Below, one piece after another: positions 25,601 through 39,800 of a stretch of DNA of 64,000 bases. Numbering within the stretch: the first letter of the stretch is position 1; every line of letters begins with the position of its first letter. Location: positions 929,585-993,584 of the forward strand of contig WBMW01005007.1 of NCBI GenBank assembly GCA_013396635.1, given 5' to 3'. Made by a program: the position numbers and the translations under genes. The DNA is from Penelope pileata (Eukaryota; Chordata; Aves; Galliformes; Cracidae). Below the pieces are notes generated by a model. The model saw only the letters and a program-made list of their open reading frames with translations. It searched no databases and was not told the DNA's origin.

Positions 25601-28599
25601 TGGGCTCACTTTTCCTCAGTCATTCCCCTGACCGCAGGCTCCTCTTGTTCCTAGCTTTACCCATTCTCACTGAAGAAGGGGATTATTTAATCATAACCAT
25701 CATACTCCGAAGAGCTTGGAAAGTTTAATTAATATATAATAACAAAGGTGTTGGGGTTGCCTGTCTGATCTCACTGTTTTCTAGGTTTAAAAATATGTAA
25801 TGTTCCTGTGCAGGCAGAGTACCTTGTTTTCTTATTTTCCAGTCACCTTTGCACAGGGATAGTCAACCATGCCTTGAATGCAGACTGCCACTCTGCCATG
25901 CTGTAGAGCCGGGAAGTGTCAGATGTCATTAGTTATCCAGTGATGCTTCCACAGAAAATTCACTGCCCCAGCTAGCTGGTCCGACTTCTGAGAGACAAGC
26001 CAAGCTGATGCCCAGGCTCTCAGGGACAAGCTGTCAAGGGCTCCTCTCAGCAGGTAAACTGTCTGCAGCACACTGTCTTGGGCAAGGGTGGATGTGCTCT
26101 TGCTGTAATACAAGTTGGAGAATATAATGCAAGATGGAGTGACAGTCTGATACAGGCATATTTTTCTGTCATTCTTGGAAATTGGTAGTTTCAGGCCTAC
26201 GCAACTTAGCCAGAGAGTGATTTCTACTGTGCAACTCAGTGAAAAGCCTCCCATCTCTTTCTTTTCATCTTTATCTGGGCTATCAAGTCCTCAGGCCTAC
26301 ATCACAGAAGAAGCTTGAACTGCTTCTCCTCATTCTTTGTAGAGCAGATGGTTACTGCAGATAGGCAGAACTTTGCTTCCAGAATGCTGTGTGTGCTAGC
26401 CAAGTTTGCTTAGTGAGCAACACACACAGTTTGTGTAGGTCAGCAGTTACCTGGGAGCAAAGAGAAAGCAGAGTAAGACACAGCTTCCTGATGTGCCTGT
26501 CCCTGCTCACATCACCTCTGGCACTTGGGCAGCAGCACAAGTCAAGGGCTGGACTTCTGCAGCGGTACGCAATGCTGCAGTGAAGGACGGAGTATGCACA
26601 GAGGAAAACCAGGGCCATTTTCACCATAGTGCTATCATTTCTGCAGGGCAAACGTACCTTTGGATACACAGGGTTTCTACAGGACAGATACAGATCAGGA
26701 GCCTGATACGGCCCGCAAAAAGAGTTACAGAGCAACTATTTTTGTGAGACAGCATGCCCACACTACAGCTGAGAAGCACAGCTCTATTTTTATATTAATT
26801 TCCCTCACCCACTCCCTGGAACTCATGAGTGCTGGAGACCCCTGAAGTCAGAGTTTCCTGGCACTGAACATCAAGCCTGCGTGGGTTACGCTCACTTTGG
26901 AAAATCCCCGGTGTCAGCACCATGGGAGCTTTTCAGGCTTGCTTGAAAAATGTTACTTATAGTCTCAGCTCTAGCAGACAAACTTCCCTCAAACCATTCC
27001 ACAGTTACAATTATAAACCCACCATATGTTTGAAATAAACATGTGTAAATTACCATTTGCTTCATAAGCCGAAGTCTTCAGAAAGGCAATTGTTAAAATT
27101 TATTTTAACCACCTTTACAGCAGATTTGATGTGTAGCATAGAGGTGTCTGTTAACTTATGTGCTTACCTGACACAGCAACTAGAGGGAGAAGCAGAATGG
27201 TAATTAACAAACTATCTGAATGCTGTGGCAGTGCTAATTAGATACTGCAAAAGCTGATTTAGCTCCATGACAATTTCCACTGAGGTAGTCACTTCAAGCA
27301 TTTTTTAAGGGTTCTGTCAATTATGTAGAAAGAATCCTGGTTTGCCTCTTGATTTTATTTTTTAATTTTTGGTCGTTGTTACTTTTGTATTTGGCTTGTT
27401 TTTTTTCTTTTTTAATTGTCATAATGTAGCTAAAAACTAAAAGCTAAAGACAAAAGAATAAAGATTAAACTGTGCCTTGTCTCATTTTCTCTGAAATCAA
27501 AACAAGATCAACACTTGACAAGTCAGGCTTATCTAACATGTGAAGAATATGTCCCAGCATAGCCATGTTTAATTGTAGAGTGATTTAATACAGTCATCCA
27601 CAGGGCAAAACAAGAGTTCAGTCACTTCTTCCTCTCTATTCGCAGAGATGAGCTATGTAAAAAACAAAAGTCTGAGAAATCTATGTACTTCCCACAGGAA
27701 GAGAGGAGGAGGCAGATCCAAGACATTTCCGTGAGAGAACAAAATTGCCAGGCTTGTAGTCCTAATGTACCAAGCACGCAAGATATGTCATGTCCACAAA
27801 TTGTTGCACTTGTAGCTGGCATTTTAGAATGAATTAGGTGGGTGGACAGTTAAATGACAACAAGTACTGTGTATCTTTAGCCCTCAAGGAAGACACTACT
27901 TCAGATCCCCTTACGTGTCTTTTTTTTTTTTTTTCCTTCTTTTAGGCAATAAATTTTTACAGGAAAAGGTCAGACTACTGTGACAGAAAATCATTCTGAT
28001 TTGAAAGCTGTTAGGAGTCATGAAAGTAACACGTCCTGCTATATTCAGGCTGGCTGGACATGTGCAGAAACCCCCACAACACAAAAACACAGGACAGAAA
28101 AATCCCTGCAAAGAAAATTTTGTCAAAAATACAGCCAAGTACAGGAGGAAAGGGCAACAACAGCTCTTGCTGTCAATTACATAGCCTCTCGCATCTCTGT
28201 TAGCCCTGTTTCCTACCATCATTTCCCGCATGAAAATATCTATTTCTGTATTTGGAACGTGTTGGCTAAATGTACTTCCAAGCAGAAGTAAAGCTTTTGC
28301 AAGCACAGAGGGCCCAAATTGTGAGGTGCTCTGAAGCCCTTCTCTCAAATCCTTCTGACCAAAGAGGTGAGCTGATGCAGAGGGGAGATAAGCAGCGGGG
28401 GTTCAAAGCACGTGATAACGCCCGAATCTAGCTCCAGGACATGTCTAACAAAGCTTCTTCGAAGACTTATTTCACCACATTCTTTACCAAACAAGGAAAT
28501 CTTCTCTAATCTGCAAGTAAAGGAAATGACAAATGCGAACAAAAAAAATGAGCTGGTTGCGGACTATTCAACCTTAGATTATATTACTCTGAACTGTTA
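22611..28599. other. Non-coding unique sequence, no gene recognised
   Basis: No recognisable mobile element or exon is present. A run of 19 A lies at 23894-23912 with no upstream polyadenylation signal, so it is not taken as a retrocopy tail. The segment 26350-26850 is unusually open in several frames on both strands, an effect of local composition. The block 27060-27300 is AT-rich with several TAATTA/AATTAG words and could be a conserved enhancer-like element. A T15 run is at 27920-27934. A minus-strand frame of 145 codons (27911-28348) ends in a lysine run encoded by that homopolymer and overlaps a 103-codon plus-strand frame. Confidence 0.6.
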
Positions 28600-28802
28600 A
28601 TTAAACTCTTTTTATAACTCTCTCCTGAGTCTGCCTGGGGCTATACCTTTAAATTACCTTTTAATGGGAAATTGATGTGAACAGCATGCAGCCACGAGAC
28701 CAGGGAAACGTGTCCCCATTCTTAGGACGTCTGCTGTATACATCAATGGACAAGTGCGGTGCATGTAGGGCCGCTGCATCTATTCTGAGCTGTGTGAGGA
28801 GC

Positions 28803-28818
28803 AGCCAATTAATTGGCT
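28803..28818. repeat. Perfect 16-bp palindrome AGCCAATTAATTGGCT
   Basis: The two eight-base halves are exact reverse complements with no spacer. It holds two inverted CCAAT boxes back to back around an AATTAATT centre, which also resembles a paired homeodomain site. It lies within 28600-28860, a segment with relatively high sequence complexity and several CpGs. The palindrome itself is a direct observation; a binding-site role is inference. Confidence 0.9.
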
Positions 28819-28860
28819 GTCAGGAAGCGCATACGGCCCTGTAACACTTGGATGGAAAAT

Positions 28861-31800
28861 GGAAAAGCATACAAATCAGAGAAAGGAATACAGGATAAGC
28901 AGGTCAACTATCACAAAAGTGTGAAAAAGAAAAATTGCTACTGAAAATACACGAACACAGTGGCTCGTATCTCCAATTCACTATAGTTATACTGCAGTGA
29001 GCTTGGCCAATAGGTTTATAAAATGTCATCTATCACACTATGATGTCTTCTGGAAACATTTCCTAATTTATATTGAAAAGGAAATCAATGGTAGCAGATA
29101 TCAGATGAACAGTGTTAATGAGATTATTGAAATGATAAACTGTTACAAAAGTAAAACCAAGACAAATAGCAAAGACTTTGTTTTACAGCTTTAAGTTAGG
29201 AATGTGAGGTAGTGCTGAAGGTTTGAAAGCGCTTTGTTTCATTATCATGGCTGCCTCATGTCGCAGAAAATACAGGTCTGGTACAGCTTCAGCATCTTAA
29301 AGCTTTCCTGTCAAATACAGCATCTTCCACTAGGTCTACTTTCCAAGAAAGTAGATGCAAAAATGCAAAGGTATAAGAAGCGAGGTATGACTTTGTTAAA
29401 AAAAAAAAAAAAAAAAAGAAGAAGAAGAAGAAAAAAAGCTGTCTGAAACAGGACACTATTAGAATGAAACGAAGTTGAGCTAAGTTTTGCCCTTATGTTA
29501 CATCACAGGAAAATCAGCTTTCACACAGTGTACAAATGCATCCAGAAGAAATATGACTCAGAACAAGAGAGCTCACAGGAAATATTAAGAATTCTATGAT
29601 TTAAAGAAAGGCATCAGACACCTTGTTGGACAAAAAAGACAAAATCTACATGAAAAGAATTACCATGTGTCACTAATGGTTGAGGTCTTGCTTGAACTTC
29701 AGCAGCAATATAAATCAGAATAGCCAATAGCCATTATAGAAACTGAATTCTTGACAGAATTACAGATCAGGTCACTGTTCCACTGCTTAGACATTCCCAG
29801 TACTGGGGAAGCAAAAATAAAATAGCTCCAAGCAATAATTTCTGAAACCTTTTTTACAATATGCATTCAGCTACAGGAAATTCTTCTGTCCTTACCCAAA
29901 AATCTTACATATAGAGTGAAAAAAAAAAAAAAAAAGGATGAATCTTTTCAAGGCTGCAGGGCAGATCTTACCTTTACTAATAAAACCACAAGTATGAACC
30001 CAAAAATCTTGTTCACGTTTGAAGCCCATAGCAGTTGATGTTTAGACAGAAATCATAACAACTGCATCAATGCAACATCACACTGTGCACTCCTGTTCTT
30101 AGCCATTTCAAGACCATAACCACAATTTTAACTAAGAAGCACGAAGCTAATCACATGCAGTACAGCAGAAGCAGGCCTAAGGTCACAAACCTGAGCACCT
30201 TGGTTCTGTCACAGCAACGGTTATAAGGTAATGGTAAAGATGGATCACAGTGAAAAGTCTACTTCGTTAAACGTGTCTGACATGGCACCCATATCTTCAG
30301 TTTGAAGACACATCATCAAATAAAAACTAGATAAATCAGCATTTTATACCCAAAGCCTTTTTCTCTTCTTTAAGTAAAGCCAGCAGGAGAGGGTGTAATG
30401 ATCAGCTATTGTAACGGATTATCAGCTAATTGCTACAGTCCTAGAGGAAAACAGCAGCAAGGAGGGAACTGTAGGGATGGGTTACATCCTGCAGCTTGAA
30501 GAAAAACTCTCTTTATTTTGAAGCAGGAATGTAAATGCTCATGATGGATGAATTCCTTCCTATTTCCTCAAAGAAATGTGATATTTGCATGCAAACGGCA
30601 TTCTCTGGAATGGTCACTTCCATACCAAATTTCAGGATGTCGACATCTTACTTCATCTTTAACATTCCTGAATATGACTTGGTTGAATTATAGTTGTCTC
30701 TACTGGTGTTACACAGTAATTGCCAAGAACAGCATTTTACTTGGGACACCCTCAGTAAAGGTAATTGTGTAGCACATAATAAAAGACTGGGGGCCAAGTT
30801 CCCCTCCTAGGAACCTTCTCTACTTATGACAGTCACTGACCTCTCAAAAACAACAAGAAAAAGTAGATGCAGTTGCTAAGGGTTTAGCTCACCCAGTAAT
30901 TTTGAAGCAGACAAGCGGAATGTTTTACTGCGCAATATCTACAATGCACAGCTGGAAACAAAAGAGTAAGCACACAGCATTTAAACTTCCAAATGGTTAA
31001 AGGCATATGGAGACATCAACGAGTATGTAAACATACCCCGTCAGAACTTAAGAGAGGTAATCAAAGAGGCATCTTTTCATGGATGGGTTATCTGTACTGG
31101 AGTCTAGCTCTAAACCCACGTATTTTGCTGCTCGCTATTATGCCCACTAATGCTGATAAAATGCCCTAAGAAGAAGAAAAGGAATCTTTACAGCAGGCAA
31201 ATGGTTTTGCCAATGGCAATGCTGAGAAAGTAACTTTTAATAGACAATCAGTTATAACTGTAACAAGTTACTGAATCTATTTATTTATTTTTCTTTTCAG
31301 ACTCAGCTCCAGTTTCAGATTACTTTAAAATGTAATCAAGTATAGTTAATTACTTTCAGTTACCATTTCTTACACTGTGTATTGGTACATATTCAAAAGA
31401 AAGATTGCTGAAACACGCAAATGCTTTCTTGCTCTCTTCTCCTGGGAAAAAGGATGCACAGGGCAGAGGCTGCTGCTGGTTTCAACTGCGCTGCATCACC
31501 GCTTCATTCAGCTGAACAAATGCAATCTACAGAATGAAAAAATATTACTGATATTCCCAGTGCACCTAAGTGGAACATGCATTTTACTTATATATGTTTT
31601 TCTTGGTTTTGAATGCTGTTGTACACAGAGCATACAATAGGATTTCGATTTGTTTCTCTTGTGGGGAAAGGGAAAGGAAAAGGAGAGAGAAGGGACACAG
31701 ACTATGAAACTAGAAGCTCACCATTTCATACAGCTTTTAGTCAGGATAAATACAAAGCACAAGAATACAATCTCTACATGTTATCTGGGAGAAAATTCTT

Positions 31801-33786
31801 CAGCCTCCCTCGCCCCCCTTGATCCACTCTCTTCTCTAAATCCCCTTAAAACCCTCTGCTGTCACAACTACCAGAGCTTGACAATGGTGTAGGCAAAGCA
31901 TCACTGCAGTACTATTCATAGCCTTGTATTTCACTATTCGTTGTAGAATGTCGCTAGGAATATACACTGATTTATACCTTTTTTCCCCCCTGCATATTCT
32001 ATTTCTAATAAAATTTATTTTTGAGTGTAATTTACAGATGCACACAAAACTGTAGAATGTGTATTTTACAAAAAATATTTAAAATCTTTAGAACACGTAC
32101 AGCATCAAAAAGCTACCTTCAGAAAGCACAGTGTGCAGGGATGAGCATGGCCACAGTCTGACAAGGAAGGAGGACATGCATTGCAGGGTGTTTGCATGGC
32201 ACACAGGTGTACTCTGTTCTCCCCTCTCCTTCTTCCTGATGCTGGCATAGATGCTCAAAGCTTGCATCCTCTTACTAAACACTGTATATGGTTGTGTAGA
32301 ACATGGATATTTACTTTCTACACAATGATGTGACAAAGTGTTTTGGAATGTCATATAACTTCACAATCTGTTACCTTTGATAACTATATAGAAAAGATTA
32401 ACAAAAGTAGCAAAAAGGGAACGGTGACCTGCGTTTGAGGTAAGCATCCACACACATTTTCGAATTTCTGCTGTTCCACATATGCAAAGAATTTCTGAAC
32501 ATCTCCAGGTTCAAAAGTGCTCACAAGTACTACGGTTTTCTATATGATGTTTAATTTGAAGGAATAGTTTTCTGATAGGCTATAAAACCCTTGACATAAA
32601 TTAAAAGAATATATTTAGATTAAGTTTCTTATATATTTTAATGTATTTTCTGGTTCTTACTGCTATACACACAGGGGGAAAGATGAGGAAGACATGCAAT
32701 ACTGAAGGTTTTATCCCTCTTTCATGTTACTTATTTTAAGATTGAGATCTGAGGGATTCGAGAAACTAGGCAGTAAAACATGGCAGAAAGCCCAGCAAAG
32801 CTTTGTCATTACGAGAAAATAGTCTTAGGCACTAGAGGGAGCATCTGCCTTTACAGTCAATGAAGAAAAGTTTATATGTGCCTACAACATATATATAACA
32901 AAATAAATTTCACTTATATGGCATAAGCTGTAAGTCATACCTTTTTCATTTTTTGAGCAATTATCAAACAGCTTAATACCGTAGCTTGCATTGTCCCGGA
33001 AATGACAGCAATGACATTTTATTTTAAGGACACAGCTTCAGACTTCTACAATGCAGACAGACTCACATCTTGGCTAGCTGCCTGGACACACTATGAGAGA
33101 AGGACATTGCTGGGCTGTGATTCACCTGACCAGCTCCAGACATCTGTCAGTGGATGAACGTGTGAATCATTTTCTTCTAGAAGTGCCACTTCTCTGAACT
33201 GCAAAGGTAGCCAAATTCAAATGCAGACGTGCACACCACAGATGACTAAATCACAGAACCCCCACCCAAAAACATAAACAGAACTTACTAAGCAAAAACG
33301 TGTGTGACAACATTAGTGAATACAAACAGTGGGGAGAAGAACGATGAGAGGGTATATAATGTTAGGTCAATTAAGGTGAACTAACCTTGCTGAAAGCTTG
33401 TGTTCAGATCCATTTAAAACATTGACAGTGCTTTTTCCACTGAAAACAATAGGAAACAAACAGTATCTGCTACCTGTGTTTTTCAGCTGTGCTGTGAACA
33501 GCCTTGCTGATCAGCAGGCATGCAGGCTCACCTCAAGGAAACCAGCCTTCAGCTCGTTCTCTGGATGCTGATACCTGAAACATTGCTGAGAACCATGGCT
33601 TAGTAACCGTATACGTTCTAGTAACCATGGTATTAATATCTGACATCATGCTCTCAGACTGCGTGCCAAGCCCTGACACAGGAAATTCTATTTTCAGGTT
33701 CATCAAATTGGTACTGCTGCAAGTCAAGGACATTAAGCTATATGTGTTTTGTTTGTTGTGCTTTTTCCCCTGCCCCCTACAATCAT
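28861..33786. other. Non-coding unique sequence with A-rich simple repeats
   Basis: Exons or mobile elements are not recognisable. An A20 run followed by GAA repeats fills 29398-29438 and an A17 run lies at 29919-29935. The open frames in the interval (at most 90 codons) are short and not family-like. A CTCF-like word (GCACTAGAGGGAGC) is at 32829-32842. Confidence 0.65.
29398..29438. repeat. A20 run plus GAA microsatellite
   Basis: Twenty A are followed by four GAA units and a further A-rich stretch. It is a simple repeat of a kind common in bird genomes. The lysine/arginine tail of the overlapping open frame 29234-29446 is produced by it. No polyadenylation signal precedes the run. Confidence 0.92.
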
Positions 33787-33818
33787 GAGTCACATAGGAC
33801 AAGAGTCACATAGGACAA
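33787..33818. repeat. Tandem duplication, 16 bp x 2
   Basis: The word GAGTCACATAGGACAA occurs twice in exact succession, at 33787-33802 and 33803-33818. It looks like a recent slippage or repair-type duplication because there is no mismatch. It is too short for a minisatellite. Confidence 0.95.
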
Positions 33819-36800
33819 GATCAAGTTTTGGGAATAAACGTTACCTCCACTTATGTCTTTAAGAAGAAGTACAATGACTGAAGTTCTCTGGAATTTTTAC
33901 TAGCACACTTCTTTCTTTCTCTCCTCAGTGTGATGATATTTGTTCTCTTTTGGACAGCAATCACAGTGCAAAGGCAGAACTGCAGCAGTATCTTCAGTTA
34001 TCTTCCTAAATGAGAAAAGCTGCCAGTGCCGAGGGGACTGCAGGTTGGCTGAGTTGCTCTCATCATGGCAAAGGTCTTCATGTCAATATCACCATGCCCC
34101 AGCTTACAGGCAGGAAGAAATAAAGCAGCATGAAACGGGAATGGTCATTGTTCAACCTGATGCAAGAGTACAGTGCACAAACTGCTATATATTATTTTGA
34201 CTGACAACTATTAACAAAGCAACCTCAATGTATGACTATAAGGAGCATCCAAAACTCTTCCTAACAGGAATGCCATTTACATTCAAAGTTGGAAGTGCAA
34301 TCCTGCTACTTTGGGCCCCGATAAAGCTGAACAGAATTTATTTTACAAAAGGGATTCTGAACACCTGTAGATTTCTGACCTCTTTTCAAGTATTTCTCTC
34401 TTCAAGTTGAGCATTTTTGCAGTAGTAAAGTCCCTAGAAAATTAATATAAGCACTTATCATTAAAGTAATAATAAAAAAGACTAAAGAAAACCACAAAAT
34501 AGAGTTTAAAAAGGTAAAATTGTTGAGAGGTAGCAGAGGGTTTCGTAATATAAAAATACTTTTCTGTGCAGCTAAATTTCTCTTGTAGTCCTATGGTTAG
34601 CCCCTTTGGTGCTGCTGTAACAAGGCAGCTGGAGATTTCCATCTGCACTGGAGGTTGTTAGTCACACAGACTGTCTAAAGTGCAGGGCACCTGACCACAG
34701 TGCGAGTGCTGGGAGAAGATGAAAAAGGGCCATAGAAGTAGGAGGCATTAGTGTGGTCTAGACTTGTCCCAACATGAAGCTGGGACATTATGAGACTCAT
34801 AATTTAGAGATGAGCAGAGGTGAAGAAATAGCCTTTCATCTTTCACACTTTCTCTGTTTACTCAGGCTGAGCTTTAGCAAAGACAGAAGTGCCCAGGTCC
34901 CTCAAGTTATGTATGCAATACATTTCATATTCCTACAAGAGGAAAAAATCTTTTTAAAGTGCTGTGTGAGCCACATTAAAGTCATATAGCTAATAATGAT
35001 TTGAAACATTATCAGCCACCTGGATGATTACTAAAGCTCTCCTTTTTTTTTTTTTTTTACTTTGTCTTCTGCAGATCAATTTCATGTACTAGAAAACTTA
35101 GAATGTTACCTATGTGTGTGATTAATAATGTCAATCCAATAATGTGAATCCATTCAGAGACTACTCTTCAATATTCATATTCTACTTCAAACAAGCCATC
35201 TACAGCAAACTAAAGTCATCTGTTAAGGGGTTTCACAATGTGAGATAAGTTACATTGCTACCTAAGGCCTAGATTCACCAGACAGAAAATGAATAATCCC
35301 AGCAACTAAGACCCATCACAGTTCAAATTCCTGATTACCTTCTGCATATGTGGGATTCATCCTGTTGGTCACAGTAACGAGGCCTGAGCTTGAGACAGTC
35401 ACGCTACACAAGCATGGATCACTAAAGGATCAGACAACTCCTTTTTTTTTCCCCTTAAGGAAGAGCAAAGTAAAATGTGCTGCAATCAGTAATATTGTGC
35501 TATGAAAGCAGAACACTAAGTCTAGGAAATGACTGTTTCCCATTGCTAGCTGCTTTTGAAAAGGAAGCACAACTCCTTTCTATAACAGCTTCCCAGGGGC
35601 CTGCTTATTTTGTTCTCTGGTCATTTTTTGTCTCTCTCTTTCTAAAATACGCTAATTTTATGAGAGCAGACACAAGGACACATATGAAAAGAGATTAGCA
35701 AGCTGAGTTTTGTTTAACTGGAACTGCAGCAAATCAACAGCTAGATCCATGAGCTGTGCTGGGTGAATTAAGAAGTACACCTGAGTAGACTCAGAACAGG
35801 AGGATGAAAGTGCACGAGTCACCCTTACGTCTCCTAGGAGTCTAACAGCTTACAGGTTGCTTTGTACCTCACAGTAGCTCCTTCCTGCAGTGACTACAGA
35901 ATAGCTAAATACTCAAAAACACCCAGAGCAACGCTTCCGTTTGGTCCACAGCCTTCCTCCCAAAGGCAAGGAATTGTACAACACGTGAGTGGGAAGTCTA
36001 TAGATTTCCCAGATTACTCATGTCTCTTCAGTCCTTTTCTATTTCTTGTGCTTTGGGGAGACAGGAAGAAAAAAATCAAATAATTAATATACATATATGT
36101 TTCAGTGCAACTGAACTTCTACCACATACATAGGTCTTGGTAGTTATACAGGCATGCTTCATTTATTTATTTTATTTAATGGTAGTATCTGGTAAGGCTG
36201 TCTCTCTTCAGAAGGCGGCTACAGATATTATTTTCTGTTGAGCTCTGAAAACTAGAGTAGAGCCCTGTGAACCATTTTCTACACAAACTGTGGAATACTT
36301 GCTGTCTTAGAGGGAATCCATAAATATGTATTACCAGTTTATAAATATGTATTGTATTACAAAGTAAGAAAACAACTGGAATAGAAGATCTCATAATTGG
36401 TGGAATCATTTATTTAAAAATAAAATTAAAAAAAGAATTACATAATTCCACAGGGAACTTCTTTTTATGTAAGCATGCAAAGATAGCATAGCAGAATAGT
36501 TTCTACTTCTTCATACTTGAATGCATACACATTTGTGTTTGGACTTTTTCTAAGTTCTGTAATTTACAAACTGAGGTGCAAGTATAAATAAAGGAAGGAG
36601 GCAGAATCAGCTTTCTGGGTTGTTGGGAGAAGAAAAAAAAGACACAGCTGTTTTGTATCCATTCACAGGCCTACTATGCTCGTATGAGCCCACAGCATCT
36701 CACACCTTGATTATGTCTCTAAGTTGGAGCAACAGTGTCCAGTTGTGACCGTTCCCTCAAGCTGTTACTTCAAGGATGCCACCTACTTCTTGCATGTCTC

Positions 36801-39800
36801 TTTTTAGATTGTATTGAAAGAGGCAAGGCTAGAAAAACAGATATATAATTTTATGCAAGTTCTTCCTATCAAGCAAGCTGAATGGCTATTTGAAGTCTGG
36901 CCTTACACTTCATAAATGTAAGAGAAGAGTATGCCTTAGAAAAGTATGTATTTTGTTAAACCTATCCTGACCATGTAAAATGTTCCCACTTTAAAATGAT
37001 AACTCAGGGACTGAATGCTCCTCAAAATAGCTCTGGGCATAGTCACTAGCCAAAGAATCCACATCAGCTCAGCAATCACAGCTGACTGTGTGCTGATGTG
37101 CAGCTGTTAGAAAGAAACAAAAACAAGACCTTTATTTTAGGCTGCTGAATCCTGCATGCTCAGTGAAAACACCTGCATCAAATGAAGAGGTATAAAATAG
37201 TCAAAGCTAAAGGCTGGCCTTTTAGAAAACTAAACATAAGCAAACATCGCTAAGCAAGTGAAGTTACATTTCAAGAAGTAACTTCCATTCTTGAGCTCAA
37301 GTAGCAGCACTTCACACTCCTGAGTTGGTTGACAAGAACACACTGAAGAAAACTCCACTCCTCCACATTTCAGTCCCTAGCGTGAACTAAATGACAGGAG
37401 ACACAAAACAGCTAAATGACCTTTAGTGCAGAATTTAGTGTACAAGTCATAAGAATAATATCAGTAAATATACCAATTATTTCCAATAAAAAAATAAAAA
37501 TTTTAATGAATCAAGTAAATACAGCTGAATTAATCACTGTGATATCACATGTACTTCAGTTTACCTATTGGATTTTACCCTTGCTAATTGTAGGGAGCTA
37601 TATCAGAAACATGTTTTATAGATACTGAAAATTCCTAACCAACTGAAACCGGATCTGTTGCAGGCAAGTTTTCCAAAGACCAGAGTGCAAGACCAAGATC
37701 CATAAGTGTGGTAAATAAATGGGAATTTAATTGGAATCACCTCTGTGCCCAAGGACATCATCTTAATTTCTTAGCTTTGTTCCTTTGATGCTATTCCCTA
37801 GGTTAAAGCTGAAGAACGTCAAACCCACAATGCAAGTTTTCAGATGCAATGTGATGATGCAGCCTGAAGTGCACTGAAAGAAGCCAAATTACTTGAATCA
37901 CAGGAGAAACTTGTGAGTTGTCCCAGCATCCTTGTGCTCAAATCACCTTTGCATATGAAAGGTGACATTTCAGACAGAAAGAAAAATAGAAACTAGAAAC
38001 TACATAACATCCATTGCTCTTTCATTGTATTTCTACACATGAAATGAATCCAGACCAGTGAGAGCTTTCAAAGAGCATGCCCTAAACTAAGTAGGCTATG
38101 AAAAAAGGCCCTCACCTAGGGTGTTACAGAAAGTGACACAGACACAGTCTGCAACCATGTACTTTCCTAGTACTACAACACAGGAGTATAAAGGAAGCAG
38201 GAGGCCAGGGCTGAGCTTGGACCATCTATTCTTTCATAGTAGAGGAAGAACAGGGCCGTCGGTTGCATTTCCTTTACTTTCCAGGAGAAAAATGGCACTG
38301 CCATCTGCATATAACATATCACTGCTACTTAATGTTCTGCAATTTAAATGAAAACAAAAGCAGACTTTGCAATTCGGTAACATGAGGTTCTGAATTAATG
38401 ACAGTGGGATGATGAGAGGGGAATATAAATGAATGGGCTCAGTACTAGAACTCACACGAATAAAGATTCAAAGATTTGTGAGAAAATTTCCAAGAACATC
38501 TGATTATTTCCACTCTGTTATCTTTCAGTAAGGATTAGAAATATATTACCATTTTCAAGCAATCCACTAATGTATATCTTTATTGAAGCCAAGCGTTTTA
38601 TTACAAAATAAAAATATAATTCACCAGGAGTTTATGAGTAAGAAATTATTTTACACTTTCTAATCTCCCTCCCACCCAAATACCATAAATGTATCATTGT
38701 TCTCCTGAGAGCACATCTCTGGTGGAATATAAAGATGGTGCTTACGGCAGCATTTTGAGTCAGTTAGTAGTTAATCATATGTAGGACCATTAAAAACTAG
38801 GGGACCAAATCATTTTTAAACCTCCCTCGTGCACTCTGTAAGTGTGCCATGGGAGCCTGACAGCCTGATGAATACTGGGTCAAAACGGTGCAGAATGCAC
38901 AGTGTTTAGGTGACCGAGAAGGGAAATTGCAAGGGGGGAAAAAAGGTCTGTAAAAAATAATAATTCTGACTACAGGAAATATAGACATGTTGAAGACAGT
39001 TTCTCCTGAAATTCAGATCTCAGGCCAGCGAGCAGAACCAAGGGTTCTAGAAATCAGATACCTGTTTGAACTGGCAGAACACAAAGGGGCAAATGCAGTA
39101 GGTTGTATTTAACATAACTCCTTATTGTCATACTGAAATGAGATGCAAGTATTGTCTCCAGCATCTCATGAAGTTTATGCCTTTTCTCAATTTCCTTTTA
39201 TTTTATTTTATTTTCTGTTCATCTATTGTGACTGTCTCTTAATGTTTGAATTCCCATTTGATAACTATATATAGGAGCATGTGTACTATGGTGACCAGAG
39301 GGCCTATGTTAATAATTATTAAAGGATAACCTCCACGTTCTGAACAAAGTCTCTGTTAGGTATTTTTTTCCCCCCACATAGAATCAACTGTGCAGAGTTT
39401 TTCCTCTTTTAAGCCATGGCTTTAGGTACTTACCTATTCCCACCCTCAAGAGGAAGACAGGGATCAAGGCATTAGCCCCACAGTCAAATCATGAAAGCTG
39501 TTGCTCATGACAATCTGCTGTAAGGGAGGGAGGTCTCTCAACCGATGATTGTGCATTTCTTTTTTAAAAAGTCCTTCTAAAATGGAGTAAAAATCCTCAA
39601 AAAGTGAATAAAAAGAAGTGGCTCCAAAATCCAAGTATACGAGCTTGATAAGTTGTGAAAATAACAGCAATGCCACAGAACGAGCTACATTGCCCTTCCT
39701 TTGGAAAAAACCTGAAGCTCCACAGTGTACTCATTGCCTACTTCCAGCGTGAGAAACCAGCAGAGTCTGGGTTTTGTTGGTTTGCTTTTAGCACATCACA

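Noticed and set aside
26352..26735. 127-codon minus-strand frame as a gene
   Set aside because: Three plus-strand frames are equally open across the same bases; cysteine-rich composition is not matched to any known domain.
27911..28348. 145-codon minus-strand frame as a gene
   Set aside because: It overlaps a 103-codon frame on the other strand, its basic C-terminus is encoded by a homopolymer, and no family resemblance is visible.
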